A DNA stretch of 9,501 nt from Oscillospiraceae bacterium. GTDB lineage: Bacteria > Bacillota > Clostridia > Oscillospirales > Ruminococcaceae. Under the pieces are notes generated by a model. That model did not search any database and was not told the origin of the DNA. It saw only the letters and a program-made list of their open reading frames with translations. Made by a program: the position numbers and the translations under genes. Positions 1-5,533 of the stretch are shown here, piece by piece. The stretch spans positions 1 to 9,501 of the forward strand of contig CAADWC010000306.1 in assembly GCA_900752625.1 (NCBI GenBank), given 5' to 3'. The first letter of the stretch is position 1, and each line of letters starts with the position of its first letter.

Positions 1-1
1 A

Positions 2-289
2 AGCTATGCTATACTTTATTTGTGCGGTGCTACATGGAAAAGATGCTCAATAATAAACTTTATTAATTATGTAATTATTGTGATTTTTACCGTTTTTGCT
101 GACGCCTTATTTTTTATTATCGGCAAGCGCACGTTCTTAAAGAAGACCGTAATAACTGTAAGCGCAGAAGACATTGGCATATGCGCAATAATTCTTGCTC
201 TGTTTCTGCTGCTGTCGCTGATAGTCCCGCTTTTGGTAGTAAAAAATAAGCAGCCCAGAGACGTACTCAAAACTGAGTTTAGAAACTGA
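2..289 (+). CDS. C-terminal end of an FtsX/MacB-like ABC transporter permease (5' truncated)
   Basis: The frame is open from the first bases of the window to a TGA at 287-289, so the true start lies to the left; a TTG at 20 is in frame but is almost certainly internal. The visible ~95 residues hold two hydrophobic segments: the first around INYVIIVIFTVFADALFFII, the second from about AEDIGICAIILALF to PLLVV. After them comes a short basic tail, KNKQPRDVLKTEFRN. A final membrane helix followed by a basic stretch and a 'P-x-D/E-x-L' tail is typical of FtsX-like permeases of the MacB/BceB/LolE type. The ATPase gene begins 13 bases downstream, which supports a permease-ATPase pair acting in the cytoplasmic membrane. 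The substrate cannot be read from this fragment; peptide, antimicrobial or lipoprotein export are family possibilities only. Confidence 0.7.
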   Translation, partial: SYAILYLCGATWKRCSIINFINYVIIVIFTVFADALFFIIGKRTFLKKTVITVSAEDIGICAIILALFLLLSLIVPLLVVKNKQPRDVLKTEFRN

Positions 290-302
290 TTGGAGAGAGA
301 AA

Positions 303-968
303 ATGATTAAACTTGAAAACATCGTAAAGATTTATAATCCTAAAAAAGCCAATGAATTTGAAGCGCTGCACGGCGTTTCCGCAGAAATTCAGGACGGTGA
401 AATGGTAGCTGTAATCGGCAAATCCGGAGCCGGAAAGTCCACGCTTCTGCACATATTAGCCTGCATCGACAACTATCAGGAGGGAGAATATACTATCGAC
501 GGAACTCTAGTTAAAAATCTATCGGAGAGGCAGTATGCAAAAATCCGTAATGAGAAAATCGGTATGATAATGCAGGATTTCGCCCTGGTAGAGGATTTCA
601 CTGCTTTGGAAAACGTGCTGATCCCTTTGAATTTTTCCAGGAAAAAAATAAAAAACAAGAAAGAAAAGGCGCTTGCCGCTTTGAAATCAGTAGGGATAGA
701 GGAGCTGGCGAAAAAGCCATGCAACAAGCTTTCCGGCGGGCAGAAGCAGCGTGTGGCGATCGCGCGAGCAATAGTCAACGAGCCGAGCATGATACTGGCA
801 GACGAGCCGACGGGAGCTCTCGATACCAGGACCTCCGCCGAAATTATAGATCTGTTCAAGTCATTGAACGCTCAGGGCAGGACTGTGATAATCGTTACCC
901 ACGACCCTAAAGTTGCGGAGCAGTGCGGCAGGGTAATTGAAATTTCGGACGGTAAGATTATATGCTGA
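303..968 (+). CDS. ABC transporter ATP-binding protein, MacB/LolD/BceA type
   Basis: This 221-residue protein is a complete stand-alone nucleotide-binding domain that would power the permease encoded just upstream. All ABC motifs are present: Walker [10 protein letters not shown] at about 39-47, Q-loop glutamine 91 in QDFAL, signature LSGGQ at 143-147, Walker B MILADE at 163-168, D-loop GALD at 171-174 and the switch histidine 200 in VTHD. The stretch after Walker A ([11 protein letters not shown], about 53-63) matches the MacB/LolD/BceA subfamily, which works with FtsX-like permeases. The ATG at 303 follows a GGAGAG ribosome binding site at 292-297. A strong terminator follows at once, so this is the last gene of its operon. 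The motifs are intact and the length is normal for the family. Substrate unknown. Confidence 0.93.
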   Translation: MIKLENIVKIYNPKKANEFEALHGVSAEIQDGEMVAVIGKSGAGKSTLLHILACIDNYQEGEYTIDGTLVKNLSERQYAKIRNEKIGMIMQDFALVEDFTALENVLIPLNFSRKKIKNKKEKALAALKSVGIEELAKKPCNKLSGGQKQRVAIARAIVNEPSMILADEPTGALDTRTSAEIIDLFKSLNAQGRTVIIVTHDPKVAEQCGRVIEISDGKIIC

Positions 969-973
969 AAACA

Positions 974-1019
974 AAAAAGGAATTGCTGAGTTGATACAGT
1001 AATTCCTTTTTCACTTTTT
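974..1019 (+). terminator. Rho-independent terminator after the ABC ATPase gene
   Basis: Bases 974-988 pair with 997-1011 as a 15-bp stem with one G-T wobble and an 8-base loop. Left arm: AAAAAGGAATTGCTG. The T-rich 3' arm and a further T5 at 1014-1018 follow. It starts about six bases after the ATPase stop codon. Because the arms are A-rich on one side and T-rich on the other it might also work on the opposite strand, but no minus-strand gene arrives here. Confidence 0.9.
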
Positions 1020-1411
1020 GTATATTTCTATAGTTTTACTCGCCGTCTGGCGTAATACTAAAAAAGTAGACGTAAAACAAAAAATATGATAAAATAAAAT
1101 CATCGTTATTCAGGTCGCTGCAGCAGTTTTGACTCTGAAGTGCGGACGGTAAAAAAGTAAATCTCCGTTGCTTTATTATGCAGGCGGCGGAAAATTCAAA
1201 GTTTTATAATAAAGTCAGAGTGTGTTCAAATAAACCAAACACGCATCTTTTCAGCAAAAGTTCACGCATACTGCGTCAAAAATCCTTCTTATACGAAAAA
1301 GTATGCCTGCAAGCTTCTTCATTGCTTGCATAAAAATTCGTGCTTAAAATATGCATATTTGTTTTATGTGCACATTCTCTGATTGAATCTGAAATCGTGT
1401 GGTGCGAAAAA
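1020..1411. other. Non-coding stretch with several inverted repeats
   Basis: No convincing gene is visible here on either strand. The stretch holds these dyads: GTTTTAC (1033-1039) against GTAAAAC (1072-1078), with a nested GTCT/AGAC; ATGAT/ATCAT (1086-1102); a perfect 9-bp pair CTTTATTAT (1171-1179) and ATAATAAAG (1206-1214); GTGTT/AACAC near 1221-1242; ACGCA/TGCGT (1264-1276); GCATAC (1266-1271) against GTATGC (1301-1306), mutually exclusive with the previous one; and TGCAAGC (1308-1314) against GCTTGCA (1324-1330). It may be a leader or control region for the AraC-type regulator gene, or remains of something older. Confidence 0.4.
1322..1350 (+). promoter_or_regulatory. Possible promoter of the AraC-type regulator gene
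   Basis: TTGCTT (1322-1327) and TAAAAT (1345-1350) are separated by 17 bases and lie about 60 bases before the ATG at 1412. The -10 matches five of six consensus bases and the -35 three of six. The -35 sits in the 3' arm of the 1308-1330 hairpin. Weak evidence; other AT-rich hexamers nearby could serve. Confidence 0.3.
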
Positions 1412-1927
1412 ATGAAATCTGTCGTTAAAAAAATACGAAATGAAATACGAGGGCTTTCCCTTGAAGAAGGCGGTAACAAAACCGGAATTCCCTTTGTAAC
1501 TGCATATCGTTTCTCAACGAAAAAGGTCTGGATGCCCCAAACAGAAAATCCGTATTTATATATTGTGCTTGACGGTTCACTCAGGCTTTATACTCCTTCT
1601 GGGATTATGGATTATATGGAGGGTCAATATTCCGTATCAAAAATAGATACGCCACTGTCCGGAACAGTTTTGACCTTTTCCGAGAAACAGGATTTTTTGG
1701 CTGTTTCTATTGAATTTACCGTCAATGACGTCGTAACGGCAGTCTTGAACTTGGACAACAGCTTAATAGAAGCGATTATGGGCGGGAAGCAGAATCCTAA
1801 AACGATGTCTGTAGCCGACAGCGCAGTGACAGAGTCCGTTCATAGGCTTTTCTGTGCAATGAATGGAACCGTTCCAATGGAACCGTTCCATCGGAGTTTT
1901 TGCGTAAGAACATTATGCAGGAAGTGA
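1412..1927 (+). CDS. AraC regulator, N-terminal sensor-domain fragment
   Basis: This fragment of about 171 residues carries the ligand-sensing half of the broken regulator. The stretch NPYLYIVLDGSLRLYTPSG (about 45-63) and the following GQYSVSKIDTPLSGTV match the AraC_N (PF06719-type) beta-barrel core, which binds an unknown small molecule in most members. The last ~17 residues, after NGTVP, are frameshifted nonsense ending at 1925-1927. Without the helix-turn-helix half this product should not bind DNA. If translated it might only act as a dimerising fragment, which is speculation. Confidence 0.6.
   Translation: MKSVVKKIRNEIRGLSLEEGGNKTGIPFVTAYRFSTKKVWMPQTENPYLYIVLDGSLRLYTPSGIMDYMEGQYSVSKIDTPLSGTVLTFSEKQDFLAVSIEFTVNDVVTAVLNLDNSLIEAIMGGKQNPKTMSVADSAVTESVHRLFCAMNGTVPMEPFHRSFCVRTLCRK
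1863..1890 (+). repeat. Exact 14-bp tandem duplication, each unit a palindrome
   Basis: ATGGAACCGTTCCA occurs twice in a row with no difference (1863-1876, 1877-1890). Within each unit TGGAAC and GTTCCA are inverted copies around a single C. Fourteen is not a multiple of three, so the second copy shifts the frame of the surrounding AraC-type gene. Confidence 0.97.
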
Positions 1928-2325
1928 TTTACTATATACTCTGCGGCTCATGCGGCAAGCAATTTATTCAGAGTATAGTTAATATCGGGCAGATAGACGG
2001 GATCTATGAAGCAAACAGCTGGATAAAGGAGAATTTCCGCGATTCATTTACAGTTGAAGATTTAGCGAAGAGAAGAAATATGAGCGTGTCTTTATTTCAT
2101 CAGAAGTTCAAGGGCGCTGTCGGAATGGGGCCGCTGCAATGTCAAAAGCGGCTGAGGCTTACCGAAGCCAGAAGGCTGATGCTGGACGAAAACAAAAACG
2201 TAACGGAGGCTTCGCTTGAGGTCGGATATGAAAGCCTGTCACAATTTATAAGGGATTACCGGAAAATGTTCGGCTCAGCGCCTAAAGAGGATATTCTGAA
2301 TATCCGGGAACATTTGAAGAAATAA
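1900..2325 (+). CDS. AraC regulator, C-terminal DNA-binding fragment
   Basis: The open frame can be read from a TTG at 1900 or an ATG at 1915; neither has a properly spaced ribosome binding site (a GGAG ends only three bases before the TTG). It holds both AraC helix-turn-helix units: TVEDLAKRRNMSVSLFHQKF (about fragment residues 51-70) and VTEASLEVGYESLSQFIRDY (101-120), followed by the usual FG-x-x-P-K (124-129). The DNA-binding domain itself is undamaged, so selection may have been lost only recently, or the break is reversible or an artefact. Confidence 0.6.
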   Translation: MRKNIMQEVIYYILCGSCGKQFIQSIVNIGQIDGIYEANSWIKENFRDSFTVEDLAKRRNMSVSLFHQKFKGAVGMGPLQCQKRLRLTEARRLMLDENKNVTEASLEVGYESLSQFIRDYRKMFGSAPKEDILNIREHLKK

Positions 2326-2350
2326 GCAAGTTTTTCGGAGAAAAAGGCAA

Positions 2351-2378
2351 GCGACACAGAAAACCGGTCTGATATAAT
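2351..2378 (+). promoter_or_regulatory. Probable promoter of the GlcG-like gene
   Basis: A perfect -10 TATAAT at 2373-2378 is preceded 16 bases earlier by GCGACA (2351-2356), which matches four of six -35 bases. Transcription would begin near 2385, about 54 bases before the ATG at 2439. A small dyad TTTTTC-gga-GAAAAA (2331-2345) lies just upstream of the -35. Confidence 0.65.
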
Positions 2379-2382
2379 ATAG

Positions 2383-2415
2383 TTGATGCAAAAACGCATT
2401 GTTCTTTTGTATCAA
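2383..2415 (+). other. Stem-loop or operator dyad in the leader of the GlcG-like gene
   Basis: TTGATGCAAAA (2383-2393) pairs with TTTTGTATCAA (2405-2415) over 11 positions, with one G-T wobble, around an 11-base loop. It begins at about the predicted transcript start and ends 11 bases before the GGAGG at 2427-2431. It could be a 5'-end stem-loop in the mRNA or a dyad operator for a regulator. Confidence 0.5.
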
Positions 2416-2438
2416 TATATAAGTACGGAGGTCTTTCT

Positions 2439-2849
2439 ATGGTTTTAACAGATGAATTATGCGACAAGCTGTGCGCTGCCGCAAGAGAAAAAAGCAAGGA
2501 AATAGGTATAGATATCAGTTTTGCGATCAGCGATGAGAACGGATTGCCGAGAGCTTATCGCAGATACGGCGATGCATTGGTATTGAGTATTACTCTTGTA
2601 CCGGGCAAAGCTTATACTTCCGCTGTTACGCAATGCAAAACCAAGGATGTTGCCGCTTGCGCTGCGGAGGGCGCTTCCCTTATGGCAATTCAGACGAATG
2701 ATCCCAGAATAACTCTTGTAGCAGGCGGGTATCCGTTGTTTGCAAACGGAAAGATTGCAGGAGGTATCGGCGTCGGCGGCGGTACAGAAGAGCAGGATTG
2801 CCAGATTGCGGAATATGTAGTATCTGTGTTTGAAAAATCGGTTAAATAA
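2439..2849 (+). CDS. GlcG/HbpS/PduO C-terminal-like protein (DUF336, PF03928 family)
   Basis: This 136-residue soluble protein matches the 'haem-degrading' DUF336 family, which includes GlcG of glycolate loci, the haem-binding HbpS and the C-terminal domain of PduO. The family core is visible: PGKAYTSAVTQCKTKDVA (about 55-72), then GGYPLFANGKIAGGIGVGGG (96-115) and TEEQD-x-x-IAEYVVSVFE to the end. The usual IGVSGG is IGVGGG here. Length is normal for a stand-alone member. There is no signal peptide or membrane segment, so it should be cytoplasmic. The start follows GGAGG at 2427-2431 with seven bases between. The AraC-type regulator just upstream and the DUF6485-like gene 21 bases downstream suggest a small regulated unit. 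Members of this family bind haem, cobalamin or other ligands; which one here cannot be told, and catalysis is not shown. Confidence 0.85.
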   Translation: MVLTDELCDKLCAAAREKSKEIGIDISFAISDENGLPRAYRRYGDALVLSITLVPGKAYTSAVTQCKTKDVAACAAEGASLMAIQTNDPRITLVAGGYPLFANGKIAGGIGVGGGTEEQDCQIAEYVVSVFEKSVK

Positions 2850-2870
2850 AGATTTTGAAAAAAGATTTCT

Positions 2871-3080
2871 ATGGACAATATCAGTAAATTCTGCACCTGC
2901 AAAAATTTAGAGTGTCCGCTGCATCCTACGAGACATAATAAGGGTTGTTCTCCGTGTATCAGTAAAAATCTGCGGCTGAAAGAACTTCCGAACTGCTTTT
3001 TTCAACTTATAGAAAAAGCTGAAACGAGGACGGGCGATTCATTTGAAGATTTTGCAAAACTGATCATAAGAAATGAGTAA
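2871..3080 (+). CDS. Small cysteine-rich DUF6485-like protein
   Basis: A 69-residue protein whose first half carries a dense metal-ligand pattern: C8, C10, C15, H18, H22, C26, C29 and C42, in the order FCTCKNLECPLHPTRHNKGC, then SPC, then LPNCFF. This matches from memory the DUF6485 family of Firmicutes, often annotated as hypothetical. The pattern suggests binding of zinc or an iron-sulfur cluster, but no function is established. The C-terminal third is a charged helix-like segment (QLIEKAETRTGDSFEDFAKL). The gene starts 21 bases after the GlcG-like stop with only a weak AAAGAT-type ribosome binding site, so it is probably co-transcribed and perhaps poorly translated. A strong terminator follows. 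Confidence 0.8.
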   Translation: MDNISKFCTCKNLECPLHPTRHNKGCSPCISKNLRLKELPNCFFQLIEKAETRTGDSFEDFAKLIIRNE

Positions 3081-3116
3081 AATTGTAAATAGAGTATTTA
3101 AATGCATAACAGCTTT

Positions 3117-3150
3117 GAGCCGCTTGGATTATCGGGCGGCTCGTTTTTTT
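3117..3150 (+). terminator. Rho-independent terminator after the DUF6485-like gene
   Basis: GAGCCGC (3117-3123) and GCGGCTC (3136-3142) form a perfect 7-bp GC-rich stem, extendable by G-T pairs. A G and seven Ts follow (3143-3150). It closes the GlcG-like/DUF6485-like unit. Confidence 0.95.
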
Positions 3151-3201
3151 GATGAAACAGCGATACCGATTCGTTTAATATCTCTGCATTTTCTGTTCAA
3201 A

Positions 3202-3231
3202 GTAACATTTTAAACCCGATATCATATGATA
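3202..3231 (+). promoter_or_regulatory. Probable promoter with a palindromic operator-like site
   Basis: GTAACA (3202-3207, four of six) and TATGAT (3225-3230, five of six) are 17 bases apart and lie about 40 bases before the ATG at 3269. The -10 lies inside a perfect 12-bp palindrome, TATCATATGATA (3220-3231), a good place for a repressor to bind. No matching regulator is identified here. Confidence 0.5.
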
Positions 3232-3268
3232 ATATATGACCGTAAATTTTGATACCTAGGGGGTTTTT

Positions 3269-3816
3269 ATGAGAAGATCATGCGCTTGTAACCGGCAGGA
3301 AATAATCAATATAATGCGTAAACTCTGGTCTCAGCACGTTTACTGGACCCGTTTTTTCATAATCAGCACCGCAGAGGAATTGCCCGATTTAAAATATGTT
3401 ACGGACAGACTGCTTGAAAATCCAGGAGATTTTGCAAGGTCTCTTAAAATATTCTACAGCGAAAAAATGCAAACGAGTTTAAAAAACTGCTGACCGAGCA
3501 TTTGAAGATCGGCGGAGACCTGGTGAATGCCGACAAGGAAATGAATACCGCAAAAGCCGACGAGCTGAGAAAAAAGTGGTATTCCAACGCGGACGATATT
3601 GCTGAATTTTTAGCTGTTATCAATCCTCATTGGAGCGAGCAGAAATGGCGGAACATGATGTACAGTCATTTAAGCATGACTGAAAAAGAAGCGGGTTTAC
3701 GACTCAAAAAAGAGTATCCGAAAGATATTGAAATGTTTGATGCTATAGAAAAAGAAGCACTTGAAATGGCGGACTATATGGCGTCGGGAATTTTACGGCA
3801 GTTTTGCTGCAATTGA
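3269..3816 (+). pseudogene. Uncharacterised clostridial protein family, split by a one-base frameshift
   Basis: Two successive frames encode one protein: 3269-3493 (74 residues) and a second part read to 3816. The first part holds LWSQHVYWTRFFIISTAEEL and DLKYVTDRLLENPGDFARSL; the second holds LLTEHLKIGGDLVNA, KWYSNADDIAEFLAVINPHW and ALEMADYMASGI. I recognise this as a family of about 170-190 residues common in Clostridia, often mislabelled acetylglutamate kinase; its function is unknown to me. Adding one A to the A6 run at 3462-3467 gives ...FYSEKNANEFKKLLTEHL... and an intact 182-residue protein; adding one to the A6 at 3481-3486 also restores the frame but fits the recalled family less well. 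The start has an AGGGGG ribosome binding site at 3258-3263. Slippage during expression, true decay or a sequencing error are all possible. Confidence 0.8.
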
Positions 3817-3917
3817 TCATAATGAACTGTAGTTTTTTGCTCGCAAAAAATAATTTTTAAGGCGATAAAGCCGAGTTTTCAGTTGTTTGAAAGCAAAGCT
3901 GCATAACAAACAGAGAA

Positions 3918-3955
3918 AGGGCTGTTGCACCTGAGTCAATCGGTGTAACAGCCCT
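3918..3955. terminator. Convergent (bidirectional) terminator between the plus-strand gene and rnfB
   Basis: AGGGCTGTTGCACC (3918-3931) pairs with GGTGTAACAGCCCT (3942-3955) over 14 positions with one G-T wobble and a 10-base loop. On the plus strand GTTTTGCATTGTTT follows; on the minus strand the stem runs into TTCTCTGTTTGTT. It sits between two convergent genes and very probably ends the Rnf operon. Confidence 0.85.
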
Positions 3956-4009
3956 GTTTTGCATTGTTTGTATTTTTAAGATCTGAGATTTACGCAGCGG
4001 CATATACGG

Positions 4010-4795
4010 CTATAATTCAACTATCGCTTTCATGGGACAAGAGTCTTTGCAGACGCCGCATCCGACGCAAAGCTTATAATCTATGACCGCATGATTGTTC
4101 TTTACCGAGATCGCTCCGTTGGGACATTTCTTGGCGCATATACCGCAGCCTATACAGCCTCCGCTGCAGATCTTTCTTGTTATCTTTCCCAGGTCAGCGG
4201 AAGAACAGGCAACTTCTATTTTCTGCTTCTTTGGACGGACTACGATCAGGTTGTTGGGACATTCCTTGGCGCAAAGTCCGCAGCCAATGCATTTGGAGGA
4301 ATCCACCACGGCTATTCTGTTTACAATGGAAATAGCGTTCTGGGGACACACCCTTACGCAGTCGCCGTATCCGAGACAGCCGCTTGTGCAGGTCTTTGAA
4401 CCGTTATAAAATCTGTTGCACGCCGCGCATGACTGAATCCCGTCGAAATCATACTTGTGAGTAGTTGCATTGCAGTCGCCCTTGCATCTAACGAAAGCGG
4501 TTTCAGGTATTACCTCTTCAGCATTCTTTCCCATTATCTCAGCCAGCTTTGCCGCCGATTCCGATCCTCCGGGCTTGCACATATTGCATGGAGCGTCGTT
4601 GTTTACAACTGCATCGGCATAATCATTGCAGCCGGAATATCCGCAGGCTCCACAGTTTACCTGGGGCAGAGCCTCCTGTGCAGCTTCCAGGCGTTCGTCC
4701 GTTTTAACTGCGAAGATCTTGGAAGCAGCCGTAAGCAGTACTCCCGATACAACTCCCAGAACAGCAAAAAGCGCTATTGGTATTATATATTCCAA
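4010..4795 (-). CDS. rnfB: Rnf complex subunit RnfB, polyferredoxin
   Basis: RnfB is the membrane-anchored iron-sulfur subunit that takes electrons from reduced ferredoxin and passes them into the complex. Residues 4-24 form the single N-terminal membrane helix. The Fe4S domain follows, with C48-GA-C51-x4-C56 and C73 (in the NCGACGYSGCNDYADAV region). Then come C104/C108/C123/C126, a cysteine group at 136-150, CIGCGLCAKECP (169-180), CIGCGICAKKCP (214-225, preceded by C210) and CVGCGVCKDSCP (243-254). There are 27 cysteines in 261 residues. It is longer than proteobacterial RnfB/RsxB (about 190 residues) and resembles the extended clostridial form. The start is a TTG: AGGAGG lies about seven bases upstream and no ATG is usable. 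It is the last gene of the operon, set off from rnfA by 162 bases. Confidence 0.95.
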   Translation of the reverse strand: MEYIIPIALFAVLGVVSGVLLTAASKIFAVKTDERLEAAQEALPQVNCGACGYSGCNDYADAVVNNDAPCNMCKPGGSESAAKLAEIMGKNAEEVIPETAFVRCKGDCNATTHKYDFDGIQSCAACNRFYNGSKTCTSGCLGYGDCVRVCPQNAISIVNRIAVVDSSKCIGCGLCAKECPNNLIVVRPKKQKIEVACSSADLGKITRKICSGGCIGCGICAKKCPNGAISVKNNHAVIDYKLCVGCGVCKDSCPMKAIVEL

Positions 4796-4957
4796 AGTGA
4801 TCCTCCTTTTTATGTATATTTTCAGCTAACCGTAAAATTCAGAAGCACCCGTAAGTTATTATTTCACCTTTTCTGCGTTTTGTATATTTCGACCTGACGG
4901 CGGTGAAAACACAAATGATTTTACGATCGCCTTATGATGGATATTTCAGATATCATG
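4796..4957 (-). other. 162-base spacer between rnfA and rnfB with nested inverted repeats
   Basis: No gene is visible here. Two perfect nested stems can form. The outer 8-bp stem is CGTAAAAT at 4831-4838 with ATTTTACG at 4918-4925. The inner 7-bp stem is TTTCACC at 4862-4868 with GGTGAAA at 4902-4908. The rnfB ribosome binding site (AAAAAGGAGGATCAC on the minus strand) is at the end of the spacer, outside the stems. The rest of the rnfC-rnfA block is tightly packed, so this gap stands out. It could be a processing or stability element, an attenuator, or a secondary promoter region. Confidence 0.5.
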
Positions 4958-5533
4958 TCAACCGAAAAGTCCGCCGAAGCCCATAAAGCTCAGAGATACG
5001 ATAGACGCCGCAATGAGCGTTGAGGGAACGCCTTTGAATGTTGCCGGAATGTCCGAGTGCTCGATTCTTCCTCTTACTCCGGAAAACAGTATCAGAGCCA
5101 GTGAAAAAGCAAGTCCCGTGCCCAGAGCGTTGAATATAGACTGTACAAAGTTATAGCCGTTGTCAATGTTAGCCACCGTTACTCCCAAGACTGCGCAGTT
5201 TGTTGTAATAAGGGGGAGATATACTCCCAGAGCCGAGTACAGAGGCGGCATTACCTTTTTCAGCACTATTTCAACCAGCTGTACGAACAATGCGATAACA
5301 AGTATAAAAGCTACCGTTCTTAAATATGTTATACTGAATTTATCCAGCAGCATATATACCGGATAGGTACAGGCTGTAGCGCATACCATTACAAATATTA
5401 CGGCACCGCCCATTCCTATAGATGATTTTAACTGCTTTGAAACGCCGAGAAACGGGCATATTCCCATAAACTGCGACAGTACGACGTTGTTTACAAACAC
5501 GGCGCTCAGGACGATTATAATAAGTTCTTTCAT
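4958..5533 (-). CDS. rnfA: Rnf complex membrane subunit RnfA
   Basis: RnfA is a six-helix membrane protein that pairs with its homologue RnfE in opposite orientation, forming the membrane core through which electrons cross. At 191 residues it has the usual family length. Conserved marks are NNVVLSQFMGICPFLGVSKQ with C26, and the PPLYSALGVYLPLITTNCAVLG segment around C113. In studied Rnf/Nqr complexes the equivalent cysteines of both subunits hold an iron-sulfur cluster within the membrane. The ATG overlaps the rnfE stop as ATGA and has AAGGAGGATGATAAAGG upstream, so translation is coupled. The sequence is intact, with no odd residue seen. Confidence 0.96.
   Translation of the reverse strand: MKELIIIVLSAVFVNNVVLSQFMGICPFLGVSKQLKSSIGMGGAVIFVMVCATACTYPVYMLLDKFSITYLRTVAFILVIALFVQLVEIVLKKVMPPLYSALGVYLPLITTNCAVLGVTVANIDNGYNFVQSIFNALGTGLAFSLALILFSGVRGRIEHSDIPATFKGVPSTLIAASIVSLSFMGFGGLFG

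Larger units (their letters stand above)
1412..2325 (+). pseudogene. AraC-family transcriptional regulator, frame broken by a 14-bp tandem duplication
   Basis: Two adjacent frames encode the two halves of one AraC-type regulator. The N-terminal half runs from 1412 to a stop at 1925-1927; the C-terminal half is read in another frame to 2325. The break coincides with an exact tandem repeat of ATGGAACCGTTCCA at 1863-1876 and 1877-1890. Removing one copy makes the two frames continuous, reading ...NGTVP-SEFLRKNIMQEVIYY..., and gives 900 bases (299 residues plus stop), a normal length for AraC regulators with an AraC_N-type sensor domain. The start is taken at ATG 1412; a GTG at 1340 is also in frame but would add about 24 residues unlike the family. 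The genes for a GlcG-like and a DUF6485-like protein follow in the same direction and are candidate targets. The change could be a recent inactivation, reversible repeat variation or an assembly error. Confidence 0.85.

Noticed and set aside
20..289. TTG at 20 as the start of a small 89-residue membrane protein
   Set aside because: The frame is open to the window edge, there is no ribosome binding site before the TTG, and the content matches the end of an FtsX-like permease.
1085..1090. TATGAT as the -10 of the AraC promoter
   Set aside because: No acceptable -35 is found at 16-18 bases and it lies more than 300 bases from the start codon.
1276..1479. Minus-strand open frame of 67 codons over the start of the AraC-type gene
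   Set aside because: It overlaps the AraC coding start, lacks a ribosome binding site, shows no recognisable family and lies in a region of inverted repeats.
2331..2345. TTTTTC-gga-GAAAAA as a terminator for the AraC-type gene
   Set aside because: The stem is six pairs, nearly all A-T, with a three-base loop and no following T-run; it may be an operator element at best.
3833..3850. TTTTTTGC-TC-GCAAAAAA inverted repeat as a separate terminator
   Set aside because: It has a two-base loop, an AT-only stem apart from two pairs and no T-run in the reading direction; the 14-bp hairpin at 3918-3955 is the better terminator.
4091..4409. Long plus-strand frames of about 100 codons opposite rnfB
   Set aside because: They are antisense shadows of the cysteine-rich RnfB codons and have no family resemblance or start signals.
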